Positions 39,501 to 54,270 are shown, counted from the first letter of the stretch. The stretch: 64,000 nt of DNA from Aphis gossypii (GCF_020184175.1 NC_065532.1:25978001-26042000); one strand, 5' to 3'. Program-made: numbers and translations. Notes: generated from the sequence alone by a model not told the origin.

Positions 39501-42500
39501 CATTGAAGTCAAATTATACGGTTGTAAAAATATAAGACGATAATATTAACGCAAAAAAAAATATTGTTTAGAACATCTATTATAAAAAAAAAAATCACCT
39601 GCTACAATATTTAAACGACCGATAAACATTGTTCGTCAATACAATGTTTCGTGTCAACGAGCGCATTACACAATTAATTCTATATTCTTACATATGAGAA
39701 TTGTGTATGTGTATTAGCATACACGCCATATGACAACACGCATTATAATATTTGTGTATAATCTGAACACTTATAGTAAGTTATGAGTGTCTAATATTGA
39801 TAACGGATAATTCACGAATATTCTCGATCACAAATGCTCGTATGCATAGAAAAATAAAAAATGGTTTTTCGACATTAATAAGTTCGGATTCAAGATAGAA
39901 AGTAGGCTCAAACGATACCACTTTTTGCCTAGTTAGACATTAATACATCACAATAAGTGTTGTTATTTTTTTAAACATTATATATTTATAAATAATATGG
40001 ATCAATATGGTCTATGTAGATAGTATATACCTCTATGTGTTTGAACGATTAAAATATATTTTAGTCGTGTTAGCATTACATTAAATTAAAATCCACGAGT
40101 ATTAACCCTCCGCGTGCAACATATAACAATTGAATTATAGAACTTCCGTTCGACTGCCTCTGAAAAACGTCCATGCTTTAGTGACATCGTATTACGCACG
40201 TAATCCCGAAAATATATGTTACAAGGTGGCTGATAGAATTGTTCGATGTGGTCTTATAATACCATTTAGGTCAAAACTATTAATCCTGTTTACGAGGGAA
40301 ACCCGTAATACCACTCTGCCTTTTCTTAGTGGAAAAAAACCGCTTGTTTTTTTTTAATGGATTCTAAAAACTAACCACAACTAGAAGAAAAAAAAAGTTT
40401 TCCAATTCACACAAAAGAACTTGTTAATACGATCTCGAGGTCATGCGAAAGAACACGGATGCAAGCGAGGAGAAAAAACCTTCTCAAACGGATATATAGA
40501 TAAAAAATATGTGGGCATAAAAAACATCTACAAGACAGTATAAAATTGTGTTTATGTTTCCCAAAGACATCTTTGGTAGTCATTGAGAGAAAAGAGTAAA
40601 ATAAAAAAAAATTGTCCTGGGGTGTAGTTGGTGAGTACAAAAAGCTATGGAGAGAAAAAGAAACGACAAAAATAATGAGAGCAAAAGAGAATTTAGAGTT
40701 CAGCTTTCATTATCATAGAAAGAAAAACGATTTCGTAGACTAACGTCGCAGTCATCACACCACTAAAGTACGTAAGACCAAGTCGAAACAGTGGATCGTT
40801 AATATTAAGGGTGCTCGGCTGTTATGCTAAACGAAATATTACTTGTACCATATGTGTGTACTTACTAACTATACTGCCTTGCCGCCTTGGCGTCCGTACT
40901 AATAGGCAGTATCCGTATTATAACGGTTGCGAACGTATTATTATATTAATAATGCACATACCACACACAGGATGTAGTATGCAACGGTGCTCGTTAAATT
41001 TGGTTTTCAATTAAAACTTAAATATACTATTCAATAATTATGTTTAATTTTTGCTAACAACATTATAATACGAAATGGAGTTTGCAACATTCCGTAACCA
41101 TTCATATCATATTAATAGTGTTTTTTTATCATTCAAAAAAAAAAACCCCTAATATTTACTAAAAGTATTATATTATAATATAAACAAAAAAAATATTGTC
41201 TTTAAAACAGTATATCAAAAGTCATTGTATCATAAAATTTTAATTTAAAAAAATAAAATAATTTTACCATCATTAATATAATATTTAATTATATTGTGTT
41301 CTACAATAATATATAATATATACTATTTGCTTTACAATGTATACTCATATTATGTATATTTAATATTAATAATTAATGCGCTTTTCTTATATTATTATTA
41401 TTTAAAATAAAAATATGAATTATAATATAGACTATTAAGAGAATTTATATTTTTTGTTCGTTTTATTATAAAATATATAAATATTTTTGTTAACAAAATC
41501 AACTTTATACTTACATCATAGTGCTAAGTCTGCTAGTAACTTTTAATGTCATGAATTTTTTTCTTCGTTTCTTCTTAAAACATTTGAAATATACACATCG
41601 TATAGCTTATAATTTTGTTGGAGGACGAAAGTTCTATTTTATTTTATCCTAGTTGTGCAAAAGAAGATTATTATAAATCTATATACATATATGACTTTCC
41701 GACCACTTAAGATTTCTATAGATAAATAATAATAATAACACAAAAGTTTGCTTTTTATAGCAGTAAAGCGCGTGACTTACTACTTTTGTTTCGTTGGATT
41801 CTGACATCGATGGCTTATTATTGCAAATAACTATTTAGAAGTTTGATTTAAACTTAATCAATCGGGAATATAAGGATCTGAAAATTTTAAACGTTTGGTT
41901 AATCATTAACGATGACCAGTTGTACATCACCAAACAAAGCACAGAGCTTTTATACAGCAATGATGGAATGCAATAAAGTGAAAACTGTGAACCAAAAAGT
42001 AACGGAAAACAAAAAGTTCTGTAAAGAAATTCTAGTGTAATATAAGGATAACGAAAAAAACTGAACCTCGATTTTATCAATGGGAAAACTGATATAACTT
42101 TTCAATACTCGTAAACTTTCTAAACTATATAATTGCTCAGTAGAGCGGTGTACAGTGTATTTTTATTAACTTTCTTTGGATACAACGAAGGAACTGAAAT
42201 TTTCAACATGGTCTGAAGCATTCTGATCTCTAGGTATCAAACAAATCGTAATTATTTTTTTCTCCAGAACGGTTTCAGCAGTAACAGTTAGACGATACCA
42301 CCTACACTTACTCATGCGGTCCAAAAACATTATTTATCTAGACGTAGAATTTCCCGAACTAGACCCAGAAATAAAGGATTTTATTGAACAACACAACAAA
42401 TGTGTAAATATTTCTTGTGCAATCATCACACTCCAAGTGAAGAAAATTGCTGTGGTAGCTGGTGGCACGACCGCCTATTTGACATATTGTAGTACGTTAT

Positions 42501-42845
42501 GCCACCTACTGCCGCATAGTGGGGAAAACCGTCAGTCTATATGTGTGAAACGGCTTACTTCTCTCGGGGTCGAAATATAACACACAATGTATATAACTAA
42601 TGTGACATTAATTATGCTTAAATAACAATTTTTTTCAAAAAACAAAACTTAAATAATGCATTGTATTAAGTGTGGTATACCAAGTTTTAATACGAAACGT
42701 CAAATAAGTCAATTATCTGCTAGTAGTGCGGTAAATCTGTGCATTTTATCGTAATTATTTGCTACGACTATATTAACATGCATAAACACGTTAAAAATAT
42801 GTATAATTTATTATAAACACAATAATATACGTAGAATAAAACGTT
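30506..42845. other. Long AT-rich non-coding stretch
   Basis: About 12 kb with no supported gene. Frames of 60-90 codons (for example 40130-40357 and 42314-42580 on +, 31184-31426 and 41835-42080 on -) show no domain I recognise. It contains a perfect tandem duplication at 32933-32986 and a weak candidate - strand exon near 31397-31490, described under findings. It is probably part of a long intron or intergenic DNA. Confidence 0.5.
32933..32986. repeat. Perfect 27-bp tandem duplication
   Basis: Two identical 27-bp units stand head to tail, each starting TTTAAACTAATATT, followed by a five-base start of a third unit. The identity of the copies suggests a recent slippage or duplication event. 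Confidence 0.9.
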
Positions 42846-43450
42846 TCTGCCGTGTGCGAGCACTTACTACAGTACGCAAATCTCTCATTAAACGATTTTA
42901 GTTTTTTATCTGGTTATAGAGAATAAGGAGATGGTCGCTGTGATGGAGTGGTGGATGAAAGAGTAGAGGGAGGGGTTAAGATGGTGTCTGCGGCGGCGGC
43001 AGCGCTCGTAGTCTGTCTAAACGTTGCGCCAGCGAAATATTATGATTAACACGCGGCGAAAATATAAATTATGAGCACTTGTCAATGTCGTTTCCGCCCG
43101 AGTTGGCCGTAAGAGCTGTTTTTCCGGTCTTAAAATTCCATTTTGACGGTGGTGAATGGTAAACATCGGGGCGAATCCAAAAAAGCTTTTAAGCTGTTAA
43201 TGACGCATGAACGTGCGCGCATATAACGTAGTGGGACGGACAGAGGCGGTGCAGTGGTGCGTCGACGTCGTCGCACGCGCGATGACACTATATATCCACT
43301 CGACGGAAGCGTCTGATGGTGCTGTTTCGGCGATAGGACGGACTGGAGGTGGGCGACGTCATTTCGTAATCCGTTTAACGCGGTGAGGAGTTCGCGAGCA
43401 CCTACTACTACCCGGTATGACACCCTCTTCCCGAAATAGGAATTCTAAAT
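42846..43450. other. CpG-rich island
   Basis: A sharp rise in G+C and CpG occurs inside AT-rich DNA, with GCGGCGGCGGCAGCG near 42991-43005 and several CGTCGTCG-type stretches near 43260-43280. It holds a 22-codon + frame starting at 42981 that resembles a signal peptide, and a 97-codon - strand frame (43130-43423) with an arginine-rich run and no domain. It is a candidate promoter or enhancer on composition. Confidence 0.4.
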
Positions 43451-46400
43451 TTCTTCTCGAGAAAACATAAATTCATTAACGGCGTACCCAGATTCAAAGT
43501 CATCCAATACACATTATCAGTGAGCTATGGCGCAAGAGCCTCAACCGCTTCCGAAACCACACGCAATTACGTACCAGACGTATATGATAATATAGTATAT
43601 AGCATCTAGTAGGCACCAAACAATATAATATATATAAATATATATATATACGTAGGTATAAAGTATAATATATTTCATGTATACACGAGTAAGAAACGGC
43701 ACCGGTCTATAATGCTATACAAAATTGTTCCGGAGTAGAAATGATAAAAGTGGCGTCCTGCAGGCCAACAAAGGTTTGAAGAGGGTCGCGTCCACAGACC
43801 TGCTCACAGTTTTCGACCTGCCTACATTTGCGTCTCCTAAAACATCATAAACAGTTCGGTGACCCGAATAGGTAAATCATTTTATTTAAATTACTCTCAA
43901 AAATAAAATAATAATCAATATATACACCTTTCTCACTCGTCATCGGACATTTTAAGATATTTAAATACCAATCATAATAATGTGAATAAAAAATTAATTT
44001 AATACAATTTCAATTCAAATGTGAACCATGAATACACCCTCTATTTACTGTCCGAGATTTTATGATTGTCATTTTTCATTTTATTTAAAATATATGAACT
44101 ATAATAATATAATGATTAATAACTTCAATGTTAATAAATTAAATAATTCATCATTAGTTATTAATACTTATTATAATCAAAATATTGCTTATACAATTTA
44201 CTAGGTAAAGAATTCTTTCTTTTTATTGTCAATATTATATAGGTGCACTAAAACATGTTTCAGACGAAGTAACCAACCCGTGTGTTACCCTCAAACACTG
44301 AAACATTTGTTATAAATTATAATTCAACAGATATTAAATAAATCTTTTTGTACGAAATTCGTTTTCATTCCTTTTCTTTCTATACACCAGCTCGCCAACT
44401 AAGTTTACCGCCTAGGTCCCTCTTCCTTACATCCAATATTCATCATTATGTTATTTAATTATTATAACTTACCAGACTATTGGACGCTACAGATACCGCT
44501 GCGATCGAATAAATCAAAATATGCGGCCCCCCAGACAGCAGTGTATAGTTTCCTTGTCACTACTAAAAACTAAATTTGCCAGTACAACCCTCCTCCCTCC
44601 CATCTTCATATTGCATGCGATAGTCATAACAGCAATAATAATAATATAGTAATATCTTGAATATTTAAGTATATAATAAATTCTTTCAAGAAACTCAGCA
44701 ATAGGGTGGTGGAATACAGGGATGCTAGAACGGTCTGGCGCGAACGAGCATTTTGTGGCCAGTAGGGGGTAGAAGAACGAGCTTTTAAACTCGAGCTAAC
44801 TACACGTTTTTCTTACTATGCAATGACTACCCAAAAACTTTTCTCGATAACTCGAGTCCTACGCCGTTGAAAAGATTTCGACCCAGCTAGTGTTTGTATG
44901 TGTGCGTGTGTGCACGTGCGTATGAAATACTGAGTCAGAGAGAGTGTAGGTATAATGTATATATATTTAGAGCTTCTGAAAATAACAATCCGGGTTGTTG
45001 GTGGAAGCTATAAGAAAATTTCTGAAAAAAAAGAAAGTTCGGTTTTTTTTTCCGACATTTTATTATTATTATTGCTGGCTGCAATTATCGCGACCTAGTG
45101 AACACCGTATAATGTATACACTACTAGAGAAAAAAAAAAATTATTACTTTTTCCGTATCAAACGTTAACAATTTACCGTTCACAGTGGTTGAACACACCA
45201 CACACTATATACTCACCATATCTATACGCCAGCCGGAAGACGGCCATCCCATACCACGTGTCTTGCACACTGCAGTGGTTTTACCAAACTTACATGTGTA
45301 AAACGATGACCCGTGAATATGGAAAAATAATACCAATATTCTCAACTCTTCATAGTTTTAAGGTTTTTATCGGTAAAAATATTTGTAGGCATTATATTTT
45401 TTTATTTTAGATTTGTTAATTATTGTGGTTTGACGCTTAATGTAATATCAATGTAACTGAAACAAAGCACGATATCTGAAAAAATTAAATGAAATGACAT
45501 TAAATAAATAATTATAATATGCCAGCGCTTTAATTGGAATGAATGTACAAAATAATTGAGTTGCGCAGCTTTAGTAAAAGTATATTATGTAGCAAACAAT
45601 ATGAATATAATGATTTAATTTAACAATAAATAAAGAAATAAATTAATGAACACACAAATGAGTTTAACGCATATTTAGCCCCTACATGACGGTTTATATT
45701 ATACGACAATGTTGTGATTTAAAGGACAAATTCAACTGAGATTTATCTTTATTTAAATTCAAACAGGTTATGAATACGTTTAGGTTTTTTTATTATTGTA
45801 TTAATAAATACGTACATCAAATATTATATGATCTTGCTTGTATATTTTATAAGGTATTCTTGAATTTGCTCATTCGGTTAACAGTTCTGAAAACAAATAA
45901 ACAAAAACCCTATATTTAATATAAATAGATAAATAATTTATTTTTCAATTTAAACTAAAATTTGAATTTTTAATTTCAACAAAATCTAAATTATTCTATA
46001 GGATTGTGAGAAGACACGACAGTCGACAATCGGTTGACAAAAATCAGTTACGATTATGGATATATATTATATTATATCATTGCAAGCTTTAATTAAAACT
46101 TTCTGGAGCATGTATTAATTTCTAACTCCTAGAGTTAAAAAATTCAAATGAAAACATTAAAAAAAGATTGTATATAACTACATAACACGCGACAAGGAAT
46201 AACTAACAAAGTAACAACTTACACATATTATAACAGAATAAAATACTATTAGTATTGGTTATAAATTATAATATATAATATAATATACTCTTTATTAGAA
46301 AAATATATAACTCATACAATTGATATAAAATGATAAAAATAATGAGTTTGTGTACCTAGTGACTACTGTCAATTTCACATCACAGTTATTTTTGGTTTTC

Positions 46401-49400
46401 CCATTAAAGTTTCACCATGTTATATGTACACATTTAAAAATCTATTCCTTATTTCCTTATTTATGCATGTTTATATACATTTTTATTTATATATATATTT
46501 CTCAAAATAAAATGAAAAACTTCTTGAAAACTTTTACCTTTTAAATTGAGTTCGTGAATGAAAATACAGGGGTGTCGTGCGGCAAGAATTGAATTTAATG
46601 CACGATGGTCGTAATAACATTACTGAATAACGTGTCTAAAATTCATAACTTTGAATAAATTATTTGTACTAGAAATAACGTTGTTCAGTTTGAAAATACA
46701 TTATTTATTCAGTAAACGATTACGAAAAAAATATGATCAAAAAAGATATTTTGTAAGCAAAATTAATAGGTATTAATTATACCAATAATAAATAAATTAA
46801 ATAAATATTATTGATCTATGCAATTTTGTCTATGCATTATTTGTTCTTATTTGATTAACTACTTTTTTTTGTATGCCATTTTAAATAAACTAAAAGTGAC
46901 ATATACCTATAATATATATTAATTTTAAAAATTTTTACATTGATATTTTATTGTCCTTGTACTTATATGGTATAAAATATAAATTGAGCTAATTAGTGAA
47001 ACAGATGATAATATTATAATCTTGACGACATTAACTCACACAATATTAAATGTTATTTGTTTTTTGCATTTAGAAACATTAATGGAGATATAGTAAATAA
47101 AAATGTCTCAAAGTAGAAAACATTTATTAAATATAAATCAAAACGATTTCTAAATTATATAAAATGTGCTATAATAATGTTATATGTTCACATACATTTT
47201 AGAAAAAAAATCTATTTTTATTTAACAGAAGACCATATATTATTATGATAAAATTTATAAGAACGATTAAGGTCGTTTAGACCACTGGGATGTGAATATG
47301 CATAAAAAATACATTACATTTTCATAATATTCAATCAAAAGCCATTTCCTTCTAATCTTTCATTTCATCCATTCATTACCGTATCCTAAAACTGGTGATA
47401 TTTCATAGATTGGCAGTAAAATATAAATTTGTTATTGTATTCGATTTATTAGATATGAATAAATGAATTATTTTAATTACATAAATAGTAAATTAATTAT
47501 GTTACTTAAATTAAATTATTTAGTTTAAATTGAGATTTGAAAAAATTGTTTTTTGAGTAAAATTAATCATTTTTAATATTATACCAAATAAAATAACCCT
47601 AAAGAATCCTAAAAAATATACTGGTTCTCGTATTTAGCTTAAGAGATATCTTATACTAGTTTTAAGTCATAAAAAATTTAAAATGGGTAAATAGAAAACA
47701 TTATAGAAAACATATTTTGAGAAACTTAACTGTACGTCAATATTATTTAAAAACAAGCAAATGAAATAATATTTTTCATTACATAATCGTATTAAAACCT
47801 TTTTGTTTTGAACTCTGAAATTATTCAAGGTTTTAATATTTTAATTTAAACCATTAATAAACTACTATAAATAAGTGTTTAAACAATATATTTATATATT
47901 TATAAAAATTATTATTAATTATTACGTTTAAAAACATGTGTATTATGAAAAATTTAAAAAATAAGTCACTTATATGGATATTACCTAGGTCGAATGTATT
48001 GAATTGTACAAATGCATACATATATTATATACATTATAATAAATTTTTAATTTATTTAAAATAAGGCTAATAATAAATATATTATTTATTTTGATTGTGC
48101 ATTTAACATAGGCCCATAAACCAAAAATAAAAAATTTAGTAATAAAACAAATTGTTCAATTTTTAATTTTTTTGTTTGTTATAAATTATAATTATAATGA
48201 AATTATGTAGATATTCTAAAAACCCCGTCCCTCTCAAAAAATCTCTTCAGCAAATAAATATTTTCTGAGTAGAGTAAAACCAACGCTCATTATAATTGTT
48301 TTTCCTCACTTTATTATTTTTTTTTTTAAACCATATGAAAAATATGCTTTCAGTTTTAGAGATATATGTATATAATATTATATAGAAAGTTTCAAAATAA
48401 TTATGAAAACTTCTTAATACTTCGGTTCTAGTGTTTCAACGGCTTTTTTTACCTTGGTATACGTATAATAGTAAATTTTACTTTGATAATTTTTATCTTC
48501 AGAAATTAATCATCCAAAGTACAATATTTTAACCACATCAAGGGAAAACATATAACAATATAGTAAAGGCTGTATTATATAATAATATTATGAATACAGG
48601 AGTGGTTGTCACTTGTTCTTCCATTGTACGCCCGCATGCAGTGTACGTACAAATGCTGTAGGCAAGTATAAAAATGAGAGAAAAAACAGAACATATATTA
48701 TATTTATATAGAATAAATTTACGTCATGCATGAATTTATATTATTTCCATACAAAAAATATAAAATTAAGTTAGTCATCATTGTTTTAGATACGAACTAC
48801 CTATTTAAGGATTCGAACAAAGTGCTCATCAAATAATGATTATAATTTTATTATAAACTGAGAAAAATTCAAAGAGAAGCGGATAAAATGGCGAGTTACC
48901 CCACCCGCGGGGAAGACGGAAACCTATCTTGTGACATTTTATAATTTTCAATTCCTTTGTACGATTGAACTCCACCGAAGTTCCATTCGAAAAGAATGCG
49001 AATTGGTTTAAATAAGAAAATTGATTAAAAATGTACGATTACAGCAGAATAACAGCGGTACAAATCTTGTGCGTGATGCACAATTTATTAAACGGAATGT
49101 ATCCATTAAATAGACTGTGATTCACCTCGATCTGGATTACAGACGTGAAAATGTCGACCCACAAACCACCGATGCATTCGTTATTTCGTTTTATTAATAA
49201 TAGCCCGTCATATAATAATAAACGGTAAACGGTTATATGGGATTGAAAATTATTTTGCTGTGCCCCGTTGTGATTACACCATACCGTCACGTGGTCCCGC
49301 TAGATAATATTATTTAACATAATGGAATTTGGCAATACAATGGCCGATAAACGGTTTTGCGGTATAATTATTACTAGAGGTGTGTTCTCGAATTTCATCA

Positions 49401-52400
49401 AAAATATAGATTGTGAGCCACACGTATGTGCCGTATATAAATTATAATAACTATACGACCGCCGTATTATGGTTTATGTATTATATGTGCACTTCAATCC
49501 ATACAGTTCCAAATATACAATATGCACGCGTGTACACGAATACAATACCCCGATCGCTAGACCAGTGTGTATGACGTATGAAACTTGAATTTTATGAATT
49601 CAGACGACTCGCAATTGCAGTGATCAAAACATAATATAGTATTAACAATTGATTTCCCTACACTGGGTATTGTGTATAGAATGCTGTTATATTATAGTTG
49701 AGTTTGTAGTCCTAATTGTTAAGTCCAAGTCCGGTATTTTTATAAATTACTAATTGAAAAATGTTTTGTTTCGTATGAATTTTATATTAATTTTTAAATT
49801 GGTCAGTGTAATAGTAGGTACCTAATTATTATATTATATTGTACTTAATTATTATCAATATAACAGCACAACAAACTTTATTTAACAATTAAATTTATCA
49901 AAATTACTTGAAGTATAATATGGCAAACGCTTAACTACACAATACTAACAAATACGATGAAACAAAAATTAAAAAAAAAAATTATTTTTGAGGCATTTTA
50001 TTTTGTTTTTTCAACTCTATATTAAAATACAAACATTTTCAATTTGAATGTATTAATTTATTCTAAAAAATAGAAAATTTAATTTCTGAACGAAACAAAA
50101 AAAAAATAGTATGAGGTATAACTTATATAATTAAAGATTATTTTTATTCTTATTATTAGATAATTTAATAATAGTTATTTCTGAAATTGTAAACATCTAT
50201 GATGTTACTTATTCTATATTCTATGTACTTGGGGATTTTTAAAATACATAATATCCAAAAAGTAAAATAAAATAAAATAAAAAATACACATTAAAGATTA
50301 AAATTATACGTATAAAAATGTATATTTTATACTATGCCAACACAATGTATACTTTCTCTTTTAAGTATTGATTCAATTTTAATTTTTTTAAGTATTAAGA
50401 GAAATACAATGTGTAATATTTATGTAAATGCATATACCATTTACCTTAATATTATTCTGAAATTCTAAGTATTGATTTCGATGCTATTTTTTTTCAGCGT
50501 GACATGCTATAAGAATACAAATATTTGAAATATACAATAAACCAAATATATATAATATTCTTTAAAACTGTAAAAAAATATTTATACCTAAAATTGTAAT
50601 TACAATAACATGTTGCTTATTTATTCATACGAGTATTCAGAACAATATTTACTTTAAATTTCCATCGAATAAATTGAAAACCGTATTGTACTATTACTAG
50701 TAGTTATTTATTTTGGATTATCCATAAGTGAAAAATAAAACGAAAAGCAAAGCAGCAATAAATAAATAATTTGTATAGAATTCACAAATTTAATTTAATG
50801 TCTCACGAATAATAGCTACTGAATTTAATAAACTCATATTTGTTTGGACTATAATGCAGTCCCTCTCAATTTTTTTTAACTAATATCTATATTCTATACA
50901 CTCTCAAAACAAATTTGGGAAACTAACCATGCTTATATTAAAAATAACGAGCCAGTTCTAACTTGTGCTTCATTTCCGTGTTACAAACTGCTTACAGGAA
51001 TATAAAAAAAATTGTTTCATAAACTAATGAAAATAAAGGTAATGCTTGTATTTAAGGTATTTATAAAATTGGTAATTAGTATGGTAAATTAGTGTAGTTA
51101 AGACAACTTTATGGCATGAAATTACGCATAAATTTTGTTGATATTACAACAACATTAAGGCGCTAATATTTTTAGGTTACATGTTATAATACAAGAATAA
51201 CAATAATATTACATCATTATATCAAAATTAAAATAATCAACCCAAATACTCTACGAAAACGAACAGCTGTACAAATAAATTATAATAACTTAAAAAATAG
51301 AAAAAAGAATAACTTTAATGTACTTGGTTAATTTATTATTATTATTGTAAAAAAAAAGTATTTAGATAATCGCCTAAATTAAAAACATTACTAAAAGCAT
51401 TAAACTTTCGACGTAAAAACCATTTATGAGTATTTATTTTTTTCAATGTATTATGGAAACTAAAAAAAAACTGTGGTTTTACGTTCTTAATTAAAACGTC
51501 GTCGGCTTGGAACAATTTTCCAAACCACAAAAACAAAAAACTTTCGTCTTAAGCCAGTTTTTAACACAGTTTATCCGCGCACTTCACCACAAGACAAAAA
51601 CGCCTCAAAAATGTTGAAACATGGGTGTCACGAACGAACACGATGACTATCACGATTATTTCGTTTTAACCAGCGTTTGGAGCATTATAAATTTTAAATT
51701 GAATTTATTCACGCATTTACATATCCATTTGCTTTCAAATTGAACACGAAGTGCATTGGAATTTATTTTTATTCCGAAAATAATACGTCATTCATATTCA
51801 TCTTTATTCAAATTATGTTTGAACAAAAAATCAAATAAATACACATTTTTTATTTAAAAAATTAAATAATTGATAGTAAATATAAAAAGTTATTCGATTT
51901 ATAGTATCAGTTTTTATTTATGTTGTTTAATTTTTTATTTGAAACAGCCAAAAGACAATTCAATAATCGTAACAGAATAAGTCATCTAAATAAATCTGCT
52001 TGTCTAGAAACCAAAGCCTTAGAAAAGGCAAAGTTTGAAATATATATTTTTGCTCGTGCGTATATACCTACCGCAATAGTTCCTAAAGAAAACATTTCCA
52101 GAGTAGAACAATACAAATTGTATATACTTTGAATTTAAAAACGAATCCATTTTTTATTCATGTGCGGGAATAAAACGAATATGCGTTCTTTAACGTCGTT
52201 CATTATTTACGAATTGAGTGCATTCGAGAGTGCAATCGTCAACGAAAAAAAAAATGAACGTTTTCGTTTGTATGCATTCTTTCGAACATAGTAATTTTTG
52301 AGCCCGACGAACATTTTCGTATGTGCATCTCGGTATACACATCAAATATATAATACGTGTATACTGTATATAGTGTGACCGTAGTATTACCCCAAGTATA
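43451..52400. other. AT-rich non-coding stretch upstream of the Dpr Ig exons
   Basis: No supported gene in about 9 kb. A stronger-than-average acceptor, CTATTTTTTTTCAG, ends at 50497 but is followed by stops in every frame within about 30 nt and no nearby donor. Scattered CpG-richer patches occur near 44730-44900 and 49300-49560. Confidence 0.5.
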
Positions 52401-52726
52401 TATGGCTCATACACGCATTATGAGTATAACCGATTCAGAAAACCGGAGAAACGTTGCACGGACCACACTGTATATTATATAGTTGCCGCACGCGGGTTTA
52501 ATGGTATTCGCAATGAATGTTTACGTCGCAAGCCCCTAGTATGGGGGTGGGGGAAAGTGGAGAGAAACTTTTAACGATAAAACCCACCGCCGAGAAGGTC
52601 ATTAAGCGCTCGACCCCAATTAGTATATTGTGCGAGGCGTATATATGCAGCGCCCAAAGAGAAAACACTCGGCTGGATGGCGAATGCGAATAGTGCAATA
52701 ACCGTATTTTTATTATTTTTTTTCAG
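52401..52726 (+). other. Intron end immediately before the first Dpr exon
   Basis: Composition becomes more balanced toward the exon, ending in a T-rich tract and TTTTTTTTCAG. The - strand 66-codon frame here is not believed. Confidence 0.6.
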
Positions 52727-52875
52727 AAAAATATAACCCTCAGCAGCAGAAAAAACAGGTGTCCGATTTTTTGGTCAGGCCGTTTTTCGACACGTCCGTA
52801 TCGTCCAACATCACCACGCAACTGGGAGGTCATGCCTACATGCCATGCAGAGTCAAGCAGCTCGGTAACAAGTCG
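52727..52875 (+). CDS. dpr: Dpr-family Ig protein, internal exon: linker and first half of Ig domain 1
   Basis: This is an internal coding exon of 149 nt. The acceptor is TTTTTTTTCAG ending at 52726 and the donor is TCG/GTGAGT at 52876. The first two bases complete a codon begun in an exon not found here; then 49 codons are open and end exactly on a codon boundary (phase 0). Residues 1-17 are a polar linker with a QQQKKQ stretch. Ig1 begins at about PFFD (18-21) and runs through NITTQLGGHAYMPC, with the B-strand cysteine at fragment residue 40, to QLGNKS at 44-49. N27 (NIT) and N47 (NKS) are N-glycosylation sequons. The reading NITTQLGGHAY..CRV..LGNKS is typical of insect Dpr proteins, which bind DIP receptors on the neuronal surface. 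There is no start codon or signal peptide; these must lie in an upstream exon ending in phase 1. The family call is firm. The paralogue is not, and the symbol given is the family name. Confidence 0.92.
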
Positions 52876-53829
52876 GTGAGTGTATAAAATTAAATCAATC
52901 CGTTTGGGTTTTTACTATTTTAAATAATTAAATCAAAGTTATTATGCGATATAAGCATTTTCCGACTATTTATGATTATAGAATAATTTTATTTTATTAT
53001 TGAATTTGTAATATTATACTATTCGTTCAAATTAAAATGGAAATAAAGGTGTTAAATTATAATTTCCAGACTAATTGAGCTGTCGAATGCAAATAACAAA
53101 AAAAAAAATTATATATTTCCACTTACTATGTAGTATACTTTTAAATCTTCGAAAAAACTGAAATGCATTAGCGTTTTCCATACATAATTGCAACAAAACA
53201 TTCGTATCTAACCAATCGCGTCGTATCATTCGTATCAGATTTGCATGACAAAAAATCTGCATGTATCCACTATGGTAGAATTATTCTGCTCGTGATGCGT
53301 GTTTCGACCTCTCTAAAAAAATATAGATATTAATTATTGAAATTATTTATACTCCCTCGTATTCTTAAACATATACGGAAAAATAATCGACTATATTATT
53401 CAAATTCGCCCACTTACAATGATTCCTTGCAATTTTACAATGTTATAATATTATATTTATAATAACCTTTAATAATATACAAAAATTAAATATATTATCA
53501 TCAGTCATCAAGGCTCAATAATATGCATATTATAATACCGATTATACATAGCATAGCTCAAAAATTTCATCAAATTATCAAAACAGCTAAAAAATTAGAA
53601 AAATACGCAAATATAATAACTATTATTTTACCAAATAAAAAGATCGTAAATCTTACGATCCCCTACCTGTTCTTATATAAGGGAGTACTATATATAATAC
53701 AATACTTACCCCAAAGTAGAATAAGTGTGAAGCAAGTATTAGAAAAATGTGCATATAATGCGAAATTAATCCACTCACGTGGGTAAACGAGCCTAATACA
53801 ATAATACGTATATTATATTAGTGGTGTTA

Positions 53830-54110
53830 AAAATAACGGATGTTCGGATTTTGTCGGCGGAACGGATTGCGCCCGAGATCGACGCCCGCGAAATACCGAG
53901 CGGACCGTCCGAAAAACTCGTTTTGGGGATAAACGACAACCGGAATGCGTGTTATATACTTTTCCGGATATAACGACCGCAAATTTCACGAGTGCAGTGG
54001 ACGCGAAACGACGGGCAGACCCCGCGCAGTAAATTAAAATGCTCGAAACAATGTGTATTGCGCGCGTTTGGCCGTTATTCCGAATCGAACGTGAAGGGAA
54101 TTCGATTAGC
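53830..54110. other. CpG-rich patch inside the Dpr intron
   Basis: A compact GC- and CpG-dense patch about 1 kb downstream of the first Ig1 exon contrasts with the AT-rich intron around it. No splice-bounded coding exon was seen. It could be an intronic enhancer or internal promoter; this is inference from composition. Confidence 0.35.
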
Positions 54111-54250
54111 TGTGGAGTATAATATAGATAAACTATATATAGGCATTATAGGTACCTATATACCAATAATAGACTATATAACGTTACCCGGCGGAACGTT
54201 TTTAGAACGCCGGATGCGGATACAATATTCAAGTATATATATACATTATA

Positions 54251-54270
54251 CATACATACATACATACATA
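54251..54270. repeat. (CATA)5 microsatellite
   Basis: Five uninterrupted CATA units inside the Dpr intron; they lie within, and help to keep open, the 154-codon frame at 53992-54456. Confidence 0.9.

Noticed and set aside
42314..42580. 88-codon + frame with a balanced composition
   Set aside because: No family recognised and no splice or promoter context; kept out of the gene list.
50485..50500. Acceptor CTATTTTTTTTCAG as a Dpr exon start
   Set aside because: Stops occur in every frame soon after and no donor is nearby; treated as a decoy.
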